From assembly GCA_902806595.1 (NCBI GenBank), contig CADCXC010000014.1, positions 186,001 to 250,000 on the forward strand: 64,000 nt of DNA, written 5' to 3'. The notes beneath the pieces were generated by a model. The model saw nothing but the letters and a program-made list of their open reading frames with translations. It was not told where the DNA came from and ran no database searches. The position numbers and the translations under genes are program-made. This document shows positions 21,574-33,049 of this stretch, one piece after another. Position 1 is the stretch's first letter; each line of letters starts with the position of its first letter. Origin of the DNA: Pyrenopolyporus hunteri. Taxonomy: Eukaryota; Ascomycota; Sordariomycetes; Xylariales; Hypoxylaceae.

Positions 21574-22719
21574 TCAATCCTTCATCTCCTCATCGCTCTC
21601 ATCATCATCCTCCCACTCGTCCTCGTCGTCTTGCCCAGCAGGCGCCTCGCCCAGTTCCTTAGCGATGAGGCCGAGCAGCTCCCCCGCGTGTTCTCCCAGC
21701 CGGTCGTCCTCGTAGTCTTGCAATTTGTACAAGTGCTGGCACTGGTTCAACCACACGCGACTCGATATCCACGAGGCCTTCCAGTCCTCCTCGCTCGACT
21801 TGCCCGCTTTTTGCTTCTCGCCCATGACGTAGAGGCCCCAGCCGCCCAAATACCAGACCTCGACGCTCTGATCGTCCTCGCTGACCAGCCGCTCGAGGAC
21901 CTCGATGGCCTCCTGCTCCATCTCAACCTCCATGAGCAGCCGCGCCAAGGCGACCCGGCTCGGGAAGTCAGGGACGGCGGGGTCTTGCGGGGGCAAATCC
22001 TTCCAGAGGTCGAGGCTCCTCGTCAGCGCAGCCTTGGCGTCGTCGAATCTCTCCTGGGAAATGCGCACGTTGGCCAAGGTCTGCCATGTCTCCGCGAAGT
22101 CGGGCGCGACCATAGTAGCCTCCGTGACGAGGGCCTCGCACCGCTGCTCGGCGTCCTCCTCCCACGAGAGGTCCGTCATGTAGACCTCGGCGACGGAGCA
22201 CAGCGTCATGGCCAGCTTCTTCTTGAGCTCGTCGAGGCGCATCTCGTCCTCGTCGCTCCTTTTCCGCCGCGCCTCCTCGAGCCCCCGGATCTGCCTCTTG
22301 AGCGCCGCGGCGCCCCTCTCGAACCACGTGACGCTGTCCTTGCCGCCCTCCTCGCTCAGCTGCGCCAGGCACAGGAACTTCTCCGGCCCGCCGCCCACGG
22401 CCTCGTCCTTGGCCCCGTCATCGTCCGCCGCGACGGCCCGCAGGAAGTACGCCCGCGCCGCCGAGAACTCGCCCGCTTCGAGGTTGATCTGGCCGAGCAG
22501 GTTCAGCGCCGACAGCTCGTCGTCCGAGCCGCTGGCCGACTGCTCGAGCGCCTTCTCGGCTAACGTGGTGGCGTCCTGGACGTTGCCTGCTTGTAATTGG
22601 TATTCGGCCGCTTTGACTAGGACCTGAGGGGTCACGGGTTTCGATGCGCCGGCGGCGGCGCGCGACAGAGCTGCCTTGTCCCGTTTTTTCGACTTCTTGT
22701 CTGGTCGCCTGGGTGCCAT
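21574..22719 (-). CDS. acl4: TPR protein Acl4, dedicated chaperone of ribosomal protein uL4/Rpl4
   Basis: A 381-residue single exon with ATG at 22719. The N-terminus is basic (MAPRRPDKKSKKRD). From about residue 30 the sequence is an array of TPR helices: AAEYQLQAGNVQDATTLAEKAL, ALNLLGQINLEAGEFSAARAYFLRAV, FAETWQTLANVRISQERFDDAKAAL-like, and VEVWYLGGWGLYVMG. The C-terminus is strongly acidic (EDEWEDDDESDEE). Basic N-terminus, TPR solenoid and acidic tail together match Acl4, which holds the internal loop of Rpl4 from synthesis to pre-60S assembly. Many related fungal entries are simply called TPR domain protein. It lies next to puf6 and gir2. Confidence 0.88.
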   Translation of the reverse strand: MAPRRPDKKSKKRDKAALSRAAAGASKPVTPQVLVKAAEYQLQAGNVQDATTLAEKALEQSASGSDDELSALNLLGQINLEAGEFSAARAYFLRAVAADDDGAKDEAVGGGPEKFLCLAQLSEEGGKDSVTWFERGAAALKRQIRGLEEARRKRSDEDEMRLDELKKKLAMTLCSVAEVYMTDLSWEEDAEQRCEALVTEATMVAPDFAETWQTLANVRISQERFDDAKAALTRSLDLWKDLPPQDPAVPDFPSRVALARLLMEVEMEQEAIEVLERLVSEDDQSVEVWYLGGWGLYVMGEKQKAGKSSEEDWKASWISSRVWLNQCQHLYKLQDYEDDRLGEHAGELLGLIAKELGEAPAGQDDEDEWEDDDESDEEMKD

Positions 22720-23457
22720 TATGTGAGACTGGGGGGTATGTGATGTCTTCGGGGAATGCGCTGGGAGAAGTCAAGTCCGGACTGCCAGGTACACTGATTG
22801 GAACAGACGTACAATATAATAAGACGGATGCTGCTGGGTGGCAGGTGTTGAGGAAAATTAATCGATAATGTACCTAGATAAGATCAAATATTTTAGTCTT
22901 ATCGGATTGTGCTAAACGTGGGGTCCTCGACCAGTCAGGCACGATGTGGAGCGGGGATGTCCCTGACCTCTCCTGATGGATAATAAGCACTTGTACCTGC
23001 TAAGTGGAGGTTTACGCCCCTTTAACTGAATGAGCATCATCCGTAATTACCGTAAGTTTTCTCCAGATGAGTTGCAGGGACCGCGATGCTGGGTGAACAT
23101 TATCGCGGAGAACACTCAATGCAATGCGAGGCAAAGTATTATATTGTATTGGGCCATTGCGAGCTGATATCTGATTCTCTGTAGCAGATGCCGAACATTC
23201 CATTCCATTACCATTGTGTCTCATTACCCGTTTTCTTCCAAGGCGCCCAAGATTACACTTAAAACTATTTTAACCTGCCTCCCGTCCTTAACCATCTATC
23301 AGCTCGTCGTCGTGATGCAAGCGAGCGACTAAACCTGAAGAAATCACTGAGCAAGGGGCAAGCGATCGCTCAGATATCATAATGCATCATCCGGTACCAC
23401 CTAAACGCCGTGAAATTTATGCATGTCGTGTCGATTCCGTTCATCTCGTATTAGGTA
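22720..23457. other. Intergenic spacer (acl4 promoter side)
   Basis: 738 bp with no supportable gene. It presumably holds the acl4 promoter and the 3' UTR of the next minus-strand gene. Confidence 0.45.
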
Positions 23458-24386
23458 TTACTGCATCTCCTGCTCTTCAATGGACTGGCGAGATTTGGGT
23501 GGCTCAATGCTACCTAGTTCCGAGCCTTGTCCGCTTTGCGCTCTTTTGCGACCCGGGATGAATCGAGACATACCCATCCCCTGGTTATGTGTAGTGGGTT
23601 CTTGAGACTCGGAAAACTTAGCGAAGAATCCCCTCTTCTTCGGTTGTTTCTGGTCGTCGTTTAGCCCGACCTCTTCGAGACCTTCCTCGGCGGTCGGCGG
23701 GTCCCAGGGGCGATTTCTGACCGACATTCTCGGTGATCGAGGGAATCGAGCGGAATCGAGACTTTGGCGGGGCTGATCGTGGACTAAGACCGGCGATCTA
23801 GCAGAGATATCCTTCACATACGGTTAATCCGAGGATACAAGACATGGTGGTTAGGTAAGGTTATGACGTACAAAGGACCGCCGGTATGAGTCGAACGATT
23901 CGCGGGAAATGGAAAAGTGTTCAATGTCGCCAATGCTGCTACGGGTATCCATGGATGTTCGGGACGCTGCCGAACGTCTTGGCCAGAGGGCCTTATCTTC
24001 GGTCGGTGAGGGCTAGATTAGATATACATGTATTAGCATAGACCTGGAAACGGTTCGGTACGTCTGGAGGGCCAATTCGTACCGGGAGATAAACTCCGCT
24101 ATCATTTACCACTACAATTCAATAAGAGTTAGTTGTTATTCGCTATTTGTTAAGCGCAAAACCACAAGGCGGAGCACATACCACTCATCTTGTAATCTCC
24201 ATTGTCTCGACTCTTCGCACTTCGGATGCTTAGGGACGAGGACATCTTGGATCCGATTATGTCGACTTTTTCAAAGCCAGCCTGCGCCGAATCTGGGCCT
24301 AGTGTACCAGGCCGGATGTTCTCATCCTTTACCTCGGTAGTAGTGAAAACGCCGGAGCGTCTCGCGAAAAGGTTACGAATTGGCAT
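23458..24386 (-). CDS. Conserved fungal protein of unknown function, four exons
   Basis: Minus-strand exons 24386-24182, 24111-24083 (29 nt), 24012-23872 and 23811-23458 give 242 residues with exact phase at every join. The protein starts MPIRNLFARRSG and continues GFEKVDIIGSK, SSLSIRSAKSRDNGDYKMSVV, NDSGVYLPPSP and LWPRRSAASRTSMDTRSS. It then runs through IEHFSISRESFDSYRRSF, DISARSPV and KKRGFFAKF. I recall similar proteins in other Sordariomycetes but no named domain. The sequence is Ser/Arg-rich, without TM or signal peptide, and probably mostly disordered, with short conserved blocks that look like phosphorylation or docking sites (inference). Continuous open frames alone would miss exons 2 and 3. 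The function is unknown. Confidence 0.8.
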
Positions 24387-25949
24387 TGTCGGGCGGTTCC
24401 TTGCGGGAAATAAAGACGTGAAAAAAGCAAATTGAAATGAGATCAATCTAGCCAAGGCGCATTGAGCGAATCCGCGATACTCGAAGAAGAAGAAAAAGAG
24501 GAAATAACGGTTAAGTTTCCGAGGTACCTTGTAAAAGTTGAGAAGTTGTATGAATTGATTGATAAGTGATCGCAAACAGATTTGGACGGGAGTTGGAAAC
24601 AATCGGTATAGTAAGAACAATCGGGTCGGTCCTTTCCCGATCTTGGAAAGACTCGACTAATTACATGCACCTCTGACTGCCTTAGGTAAGGTAGGTATGT
24701 ACTTCTCTCGACTGTACGACTTAGAGTTGGGTATAATAAGTAGCAAGTTGACGGAAAGAGGAAGGGGCTGTCCGGGGCGGCCGCAGACTTTGTGCAACCG
24801 CTTTCCACAATACTCGTGACCGCACTTTTCCCTCTTTTCCCTCTCTGCTTTTTTCTTGTCTCCCTCTAAAGTTGAATTGGATCAAAGACCGGACTGGCGA
24901 TCGCATGGGGTACATCATCGGTCATTTACGTGTACAAGGTCCTTTGGACTCGTTGTGGGGCATCCCTGCTCCTCGGGCTTACAACAATTCCAGTTTTCTT
25001 TCAACCCGTACCTGTTCTATCCAACAGGACCTGCATCATCAGTTCGCTCTCCATGGTATCTTGGTCCCTTCTTGCAGCGACGGGGCTCCCCGATCTAGTA
25101 ACCTCCTTGCGCTATCTAGCATAGTTAACTCCTCTGGGGTTATCTTGCTCCTACGAAAAGGAACCCGAGGTAACCGAGAATTCCCATCATGACATATATA
25201 CTACCTAACAGCCCCAAGTTGACGTACATCACCTTTATGTATAGTAAGAGTAAGATTCCTTCAGGACGGGATCTACAATGGCGGTGCTGACAGCCTTACC
25301 GCAATATGGGACCTACCGAAAGCCTTGGCTCCGTCTAGCTCCTATGTCTATTTGCCACTCGTGAGAAAAGCCTCCGTACAAGCCCTAAGCAACTATCATA
25401 GCCCGTACTTTAGTCGGGCTAGATGATGTTATACTATGAAGCTAAAAATCGATCGGGTATGAAGTTACCCACCCCCAAGGAACGGCCTCGAGACTCAATA
25501 CATGTCACGGAAATCGGCACTACGTGTAACCTTGGGACAGTAAAAAAGACTGCGGTTGATTGGCCTTCTTATCTCCGGGTCACATGCCATGTCGCCATGA
25601 ATTGAAAACGGGTTCTCGCATGGAGCCCACACATGTTTCCGGGATCTACATGTAGGAGCCATGCCCAACTTCATCCTTTCCCGTCTTTGTCCCAAAGCCC
25701 CGTGCGAGCCTCAAAAATACCACTACCACTTACCATGAAACCCTAATTTCGCAATCTAACTTCGGCGATGGAGTACTCGGTGCCAGTAACTCGATCCTAA
25801 GAAAAGGTGATGAAACAAGTCGCGATTGATATCCAACTATGTACAGACACGCATAAGCTACAACATAAGTACCTGCATAGGAGTCTTATCATTAACCAAA
25901 TTTCAAAAGGGCGGGTATCTTTCCCCTTAATAGGTATGGGACAACATCG
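24387..25949. other. Intergenic spacer between the four-exon unknown gene and the deformylase gene
   Basis: 1.56 kb with no gene that can be supported. A pyrimidine-rich patch (TTCCCTCTTTTCCCTCTCTG-like) lies near 24827-24865. Open frames are short and domain-free. Confidence 0.45.
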
Positions 25950-26804
25950 CTAATTGAAGACAACGGTCTTATGTCCGTTCAAAAACACGCGCTTCTCGCT
26001 CCACCACTTAACAGCCGCAGCTAGGACCTGGCTCTCGACGTTGCTTCCCTCCTCGACCAATTCCTTGGGGCTCATGCTGTGGTCCACACGCGTCACCCTC
26101 TGCTCGATGATCGGGCCCTCGTCCAGGTCCGCCGTCACAAAGTGCGCCGTGGCGCCGATGATCTTGACGCCACGCTCGAACGCCTGATGGTACGGCTTAG
26201 CCCCCTTGAACGACGGCAGGAAACTGTGATGTATGTTGATGATCTTGCCGCTCATCGCCTCGCACAGCCCCGGGCTCAGGACCTGCATGTAGCGAGCCAA
26301 TACCACGAGGTCGATGTTTTCTTGCCGAATCAGGTCCAGGATCTGCCGTTCCTGCTCAAGCTTCGTGTCCTTGGTGACCGGGAGATGGTGGAACTGGATG
26401 CCGTAACTCTCGGCCAGAGGCTTGAAATCCGGATGGTTGGACACTATCAGAGGAATCTCAATCCCAAGCTGATTCGTCTTCGTCCTGAATAGCAGGTCGT
26501 TCAGACAGTGCCCGATCTTGGACACCATGATCAAGACCCTAGGTTTCTTGCTCGCCGGCCTTAAGTCGTATTGGTAAAACTCTAATTCCGACGCGAGCTT
26601 AGCCATAGGCTCATCTAAGTTGACCGTCGAGCCACCATTGCTGTAATAAACTCTCATGAAGAATTTCTTGGACGTCTTGTCCGAGAATTGCTGTAGATCG
26701 AGGATGTTGAGGCCGTGGTTTGCCAAGACTCCAGTGACAGCGTGGACGATGCCAGGCTTGTCCGGGCAGGACAGCGTGAGGATGTGATCGTCGTTCGTGG
26801 ACAT
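25950..26804 (-). CDS. Formyltetrahydrofolate deformylase (PurU type)
   Basis: A 284-residue single exon, ATG at 26804. An N-terminal ACT domain (about 6-82) starts LTLSCPDKPGIVHAVTGVL, followed by the formyltransferase-like hydrolase domain (about 88-280). Catalytic elements are visible: N190 and H192 in KIINIHHSFLPSFKGA, and D228 in HFVTADLDEGPII. The enzyme hydrolyses 10-formyl-THF to formate and THF, balancing one-carbon pools. The ACT domain is the usual regulatory module, sensing Met/Gly in bacteria. Length and motif order fit bacterial PurU and its fungal homologues. There is no obvious mitochondrial presequence, so a cytosolic location is inferred. Confidence 0.95.
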   Translation of the reverse strand: MSTNDDHILTLSCPDKPGIVHAVTGVLANHGLNILDLQQFSDKTSKKFFMRVYYSNGGSTVNLDEPMAKLASELEFYQYDLRPASKKPRVLIMVSKIGHCLNDLLFRTKTNQLGIEIPLIVSNHPDFKPLAESYGIQFHHLPVTKDTKLEQERQILDLIRQENIDLVVLARYMQVLSPGLCEAMSGKIINIHHSFLPSFKGAKPYHQAFERGVKIIGATAHFVTADLDEGPIIEQRVTRVDHSMSPKELVEEGSNVESQVLAAAVKWWSEKRVFLNGHKTVVFN

Positions 26805-29800
26805 CGTTTCTTATTGTAATTCCTTGAAGCACTTTAAAACTCCTTGAAACTCTTTGAATTACTCGGTTCCCTCGATTCTCCTAAAAAGCCAGATTACATC
26901 AAGAAAATTCTTTTTTTTTTTCCCATGGTATGACTAATTCTCTTCCACACATAACTATCCCGGATATACTACGTAGTCACGTCTCGGCAGGAGATCGGCT
27001 TGTGGATTGATGCATAGCGCTTTTGCACGTAAAGAGTATAAGTTTGCGATAATGAGAATTGTTATTATTTTAAGCGTTGTATCGTGTAAGTCATCATCTT
27101 CATATGAGTGAGCTTGCGTAGGCAGTTTCTACTCCGAATACCAAGACAATATCCCATATACTCTGATGTAGTAGTATTTTAGGTTTGTTATTTATACGTA
27201 CGACTATATATAGGTATTTTATCATAAAGTGCCTTATAGTATCTGTCCGTATTTTTTGTCCAAAATTTAAATTATAACTTGACGCCTTACTTAGGCACGT
27301 TGAAACTAGAGCGGTATGTACGACGTCCGAATTTTTAGAGGAGAGACGAAAAGTTATTATTAATTGTCATTCAACAGTTGGTTTTCTTGAGCACATGCTA
27401 ATAGGGTCTTCGTGAATGCCAAATATGTCAACTTCCAAGATACCAAGCCACTAAGAAGCTTATCCCTCACATTATAGATATTAAATAGATGTAATATTAG
27501 ATGTAAGCTTAGGATCTTGAGCCTCACCATGCTAGAATTGAATATAATGTGTCTACCTACTCAACTATTTGAGTAATCCCTTGCTTACCTACGTATGTTA
27601 CTAGCCCGCGTTCAAGTGCGGCCTGGCCCTTGGAGACGGCACTTGATCCTGGAATCCTGTCGATGGAACGTGAGAGATCGGGTTCGTAGGATAGATCTCG
27701 CAGTCTGCGGCGTGAAAATTTCCCGGACTTGTTATATTTCTACACACCTACATGGAACTTTATAGTAGGTAGGTGGTGTATGCAAGCCAGAATGGTGTGT
27801 CACGCTGCCGCGGAAACGCGAGCCGTAGCTCAGCTCTCTAAGCTTACCATTTTGCCGGATGCGGGATCTTACATAGTATATTGATTTCTGAGCAATCGCA
27901 CCGACTACGCGGTGCCTCTCATTGGCTGGCAGCCCCCTTCCCTTCTGACCATACATGTATGTAAGGTAAGGTAGGTGGTAAGTAGGTGTATGTTTGCTGC
28001 GGTACCTAGGTATTTTCGACCTCGGGGCCCAAAAGTTAGAAATTCGCGAGGAGTACCGACGATGAGGCGAGGGGAACTTGGGGATACCCCGGCTTGGACG
28101 CACGGGCTTTCCGACGAGACAAAATGGCACCATCACCAAGTGACAGATCCACCCGATCCGATTGCCAGATGTGCGTACGATGTTAGATCAGAGTCTACTA
28201 GAATCTTAGCTGCCTAATGGATTCTTTTTATTTCTCAGGTCTTGCCAACACAACAATCAACCCCGCCAAGTCGCCGCTAGTGCCTCTGGACTTCGTATTC
28301 TGAACACCCAGTGCCGACGCGAGCTGCAAGGGAGCAGTTGGATTAAGGCTGGCTGAGGGCTGCGAGGAAAAGGGAGGAGGGGATGAGAACATATGCTCAT
28401 AACATGATGGCTTCATTCTCGAATTGAGCGGCTGAGCAAGTTACGCAGAAGGGTTACGTAGACTTCATTTCCTTTATTTTTTTTTTCCCTGCTCCTTTTT
28501 GACCTCGCCCTGGACCTTGGAACCCTGTTATACTTCGCGTGCGGTTAAAGTCAAATCCATACCTTATTCTAGCCGCCGCCTCTTGCTCGGGAGCGCGTGT
28601 GTTAGGCTGCTCACCGGCGACCTGCAGGTTCAGTGATACGTTGGCACCCGTGACGTGATCATTACCAACACCGTGCCCTCATATAGGCACAAACTCCCAT
28701 ATTTCAACCGGTTGGTCCGCTCTTGTTGTACGGGAGGTCGTGAAAAAAAATAATGAAAAAAGATGGACCAGTGCCCAGAATCAACTAACCCCGATTGCCA
28801 GCTTTCCATGCCACCTGGGGCCACGGTATTCTTCGTAAACACTGGACCCAAACTGTATCCAGGTACCTACTATGTAAACTGCCCACGACACCGGACAACC
28901 TATACATTAAAGGCGTGCTGCATTCTAACCTCCATCGGTGTTTGCTGGGGGAGGATCCTTTAATATATGCCCAACTTTATGAAAAGTCCGGCCCTCTCTG
29001 GTCTTCGTTCTAAAGGGGATCCAGTGAACTGTACCTATGCAAGCATGCTACCCAATACCTGGATCTCTGTAATCGCCAAAATGTGCTGCTGGTATCCGTA
29101 ATCCCGCACCTAAGTCTGCGGAGTACCTAAAGTTGTAGGGTTTATATGTATAGAAACGTCCGTCCGTTTGGCCGCCTGCAAGTGAGAATGTGTCTTTGAT
29201 CCCTTCCACCATCCGCATCAGATAGGTACTTTGGCTTGTGTCGATATTTTTTTTTTGTTTTTGTGTCCTTTTTACCTTTCGGCGTTAGATGCGCTCTGGA
29301 TCTGGCGATTCCGCCCCCCCGTCCAGGAACGCGCGTTTCGCTGTACCGGCTATATTCACCTACCTCTGGTTGGAACCTCAAGCGGTCCAGCTCCTTTAAT
29401 TAATATACTGGATCTCGGTCCTATCCCCAGCCTCACGTACATAACTCGGGAAGTCTTCTCGCGACCCCCACAAAAAACCGGCTTCGAGAACAAAGAAAGA
29501 GAGAAACGAGCTAGAGGTTCACAGACGGTCGTCTGGCGAGAGATATATCGGCCGGTCCTCGCCGCAAGGTTACCTCAACCCATCGTCTTTTCCTGCAACT
29601 GCCCACGAAACGTTGCGAAGGGTGATCGACATCAGGTGGGCAATTTCAGTTCCCGTTCAGCTCTCCAGCCCTGCAACGCTCAGCTGCAGCCATCTCTGAG
29701 AGGCTTCTCTATTCGAACCCGAGATACCGTATCGACGGTACACAACATCGAATAGCTCCCCTCCCTTTCGTATTTCGCTGTTAGCGCGCAGTCAAGGGAG

Positions 29801-30511
29801 TCGGTCTACGACGGTTATTCTTAGGCGCAAAAAATATTATTATCATCGGATAGCCCTTGGATCAATCGTTTTCGGCCATTTCGATACTGTTGTGGACATC
29901 GCTTGTGGACGTTACGAAGTGGTGCGTCGAACTTGGAGGGCTGTACTTACCGGACCCGAAAGGAATAAATGATACCCAAGGCCTCGAAGGAACATAAAAA
30001 AGAGAGAAGGATATAAAATAAGGGAAATAAGAGAAATTAAAAAGGATCGGACTTTTGTCAGCAGACCGAGCCTGGGCCCTCCGTCGCGACTACCCCCTTC
30101 TCCAAAGTTCATCACAAAAAGGAACCTTACGAGAGAGAGGTACCACGATACGAAAAAGGTACGAAGAGGTACCTCCCCTCCTTTGGGCGAATCAATATTA
30201 CTCGACTTGGGACTTTGTGCATGCGGCCGGCATAAACGTCCCTTTCGGCGTCTCACTCCTCGCTCGCTCTCTCCTCCTCTGAACTTTTCAACCTCTTCGC
30301 CTCTCAATCTCTTGACACCTCTAATCTCCAACCTCCCTCTTTTTTCCCTCCGTTTTCCCTCTTCGACATCCAAGTATCCGAACATTCGTTTCTCGCTGCG
30401 ATCCCAGCGCGATTGGATCATCCCCTCTCGATCATTCGTTTCTCTTTTTTGGAGGCTTTGGATAATTCGACTTAATTCGATTTGGACATCGCCTATCCTA
30501 AGCATCTCAAA
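26805..30511. other. Large gene-poor interval
   Basis: 3.7 kb without a supportable gene. The 26880-27560 part is AT-rich with homopolymer T runs. The 27730-28020 part carries TAGGTAGG motifs. The part from about 29900 to 30511 is a long pyrimidine-rich leader (many CTC/TTC runs at 30250-30370), typical of a fungal promoter and 5' UTR for the downstream gene. Several open frames of 60-200 codons exist but lack domains and overlap on both strands. Confidence 0.45.
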
Positions 30512-31741
30512 ATGGTCGATTTTTTTGTGCATTGGGAATTATGGCAGCAGATGACCTTTGTAAGTTTTGCCTTATCTCATCTTTCGCAGCTCCGCAACCC
30601 CTCAACCCTTCTGTGTCCGTCTTGCTCATACCGGTAAAAGGTACTCGCCGGGGCGATCGTTATGGTGTTCATTGCAGGATTAATAAAGCTTTGGTGGCTG
30701 AGCAGGTTTCTCAAGAAACATACGGTACTTGACTTGGAGAAGAGGGCCAGGCAGCTGGAAATGCAAAAGAGTGGAATCCCCGCAGGCAAGCGGATGGATA
30801 TTCCTTTTGGTGTGCGCGCAATCCAGAGCGGTATCGAGGTCGACGGCATATGGATCTCGCGCCCTGGTACTCCGATCGAGGTCGGCCCAAGAACCCCGTC
30901 GATTGCTTCCTCGTCAACCTTCGAGCCCGAAGCCAGGTTGAAAGGAAAGGAGAAGGAGTTGGCCGTGCATATGACGACGATGGTCACCGAGGTCGAGCCA
31001 ACGCCCGAACAAAGTCCGCAGCGGAGTCCCGCAATCAGCTTTTCAGAACGACATGTCCCAGCCGGGACCGATCCGGGCCAAGTCAGAGTTTTCCCCTTAG
31101 GAGCGCAGCCGACATACCGGCCAAAGGGCCCGTCGCGCCGTCGGACAGACATCACTCCTGAGATTTCTGGCGCCGATGGGTTGAACCGCGTCGAACAAAA
31201 TCGGGCCAGGCACCAAGTCGAGACCTATGTCCCCACGAACTCGTTCTCAAGCGCGGAATCGTCGTCGATATCCTCCCAACAAAGAACCATGGTTGATCGC
31301 AGCTCAACTTCTTCGGAGGAAGGCATTCATCGTTCGCAAATGCGCTACGTGTCTCACCTCCGACACTCCACATTGCCTACGCCTCAGGCGCTGAATTCTT
31401 TCGATGACCCGGAACCTTCAGGGGCCAACCCGGATTACTTCTCATACGCTACGCAAAGGAGAAATCCCTTCGAAACGCCGGCCTCCTCCGAGTCGCACCA
31501 AGTCTCTCGACCCCCACTCGCTTCAACTAGACCGGTACCCCATCGATCGTACTCGAACGAGTCCCACGCCAACACAACAACTAGGAAAGTTAACGCGGGA
31601 TTCGAGATATTACCAGCCGGCACCTTCAGCCGACCCAATAGCCAACACGACACGGATGAAGGCCTTTCGACAAGGAATAATAACAGACTCCAGAAGAGGA
31701 GCCGTGATCGACCGTCGAGAGATGGGTCGTTGCCGAGGTGA
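30512..31741 (+). CDS. Conserved fungal membrane-anchored protein of unknown function
   Basis: Two exons, 30512-30559 and 30641-31741, 382 residues. Exon 1 encodes MVDFFVHWELWQQMTF; splicing GTAAGT...AAAAG in phase 0 joins it to VLAGAIVMVFIAGLIKLWW. This completes one strong TM helix at about 15-36, followed by basic SRFLKKH and a helical KRARQLEMQKSG segment. The block IPFGVRAIQSGIEVDGIWISRPGTP is, as I recall, strongly conserved across Pezizomycotina. The remaining 270 residues are Ser/Pro/Arg-rich and disordered. The layout suggests an integral membrane protein with a long cytosolic tail; no function is known to me. Starting at the ATG at 30662 instead would cut the TM helix. Confidence 0.82.
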
Positions 31742-33049
31742 CAAGCCAATGTACATAAAAGGGCGTAGAATAGAAAGAAAGACGATGTTGACGTTGCGCG
31801 CGCGTTTCAAGGTCATTGTTACTCGAGCGCCATCAACTCACGATGCGAAAGAATGTAGACAGCATGTTGCTCAAGCGGATTTAGGGTGGTTTGCATCGAG
31901 ATAAGACGGGTTGGGTTCGGGCATTCATTATATTGGCGTTTACGCAGGGAGCGAAACTGGACAGGGATCTCGAGAGAATAATTTACTATCGAAATCCCGT
32001 GCATATCGGTCGTTGGGAAGGGAGGAGGATCGTTTGCTTGTTGCGCCGGAAATGCATCGCAGCAACTCACTTATAGCGTATAGTTGATCCAAAGCGCTTG
32101 ATTTCAGAGGCGCGATTTCATAGAAAAAGGCTCCCTCGACTTGGTGATCGCTTGCAGGAAAAAGAACGAGAAGATATTAATATATCATAGACGTGTAGGA
32201 CTCGAGTTTCATCTTGTGTAGAAAGGGGGTTCCCTGTCCACTTTTCCACCCCGTTGTGTGGCTCCGCATTCCGTCGATCGATGACATGCCGACCCGGCAC
32301 TTCGAGTTTATGCTTTGTCTGTGCGAAATGCCGAAGAAAACAAGAACTAAAAAAGGGGAAAAAAAAAACATTGGAGCGACCTGCCAACATTTTAAGGACT
32401 CGGTCGTCGAAAGAAACGATGCGGCTCTTACTTAATACCTAGGAGGCATTCCGCTAGTAAGGGCGCAGTCGAGCAGGATCGTATTAGGCCGGCTCCTTCG
32501 TGAGATCGGGGGTCAGCATTTCTCGCGGCGCTAGCCAACTAGCAGCGACGGACTGGGCTCCAATCCCTGTTAGGGATTTATCGTATTCTACAAACCTACA
32601 AGGTATTAGATACCTAGACTGCTAGGTAGGTAGACTGGCTGGCGCATCGAGTTTGCCCTCGAGCTAGTGTGCCCGCGGTCGGATCGTTGAAAAATAAAAA
32701 TAAAAAGGGAGGCCAGCCAAGGTTTGAACATGATCTCATGACTTGTCAAAGCGGCTGAGTTGAGCCGTATTACACCCCTTGGCTTTCAAGTATACGTCCG
32801 ACGACGCCGAATACAAGGTCTAGTACATTATCGCGAGGAAGAAGAAAAAGAAGCTAAATAAAAAAGCCTTAAACATGCGATCGTGCCCTCCCTCGAAAAC
32901 GCCGAAGCCATGCCTTGCCATGCCATGCCACTCATATAATGTAGAAGTCCAATCGTATCCCGTAGTCGTCTCATTCCCTACGTACCTAGGCGGTGCCATC
33001 TAAAGAGAACCGCCCATCCTACATCGCCACCCGATGCGCCAGCTATCCG
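31742..33049. other. Intergenic spacer between the membrane-anchored unknown and rad51
   Basis: 1.3 kb between convergent genes. It has no supportable CDS. It contains a CCATGCCTTGCCATGCCATG-type short repeat near 32908-32930 and a tRNA-like relic at 32716-32783, described under findings. Confidence 0.45.

Noticed and set aside
21427..22563. 378-codon plus-strand frame opposite acl4
   Set aside because: Leu/Arg-rich antisense shadow of the TPR gene without a recognisable domain.
29231..29755. 174-codon plus-strand frame
   Set aside because: No domain and no continuity by splicing with the gene at 30512; typical of chance open frames in this spacer.
29912..30532. 206-codon minus-strand frame
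   Set aside because: It overlaps the pyrimidine-rich leader of the gene at 30512; Arg/Glu-rich composition is simply the complement of CT-rich DNA.
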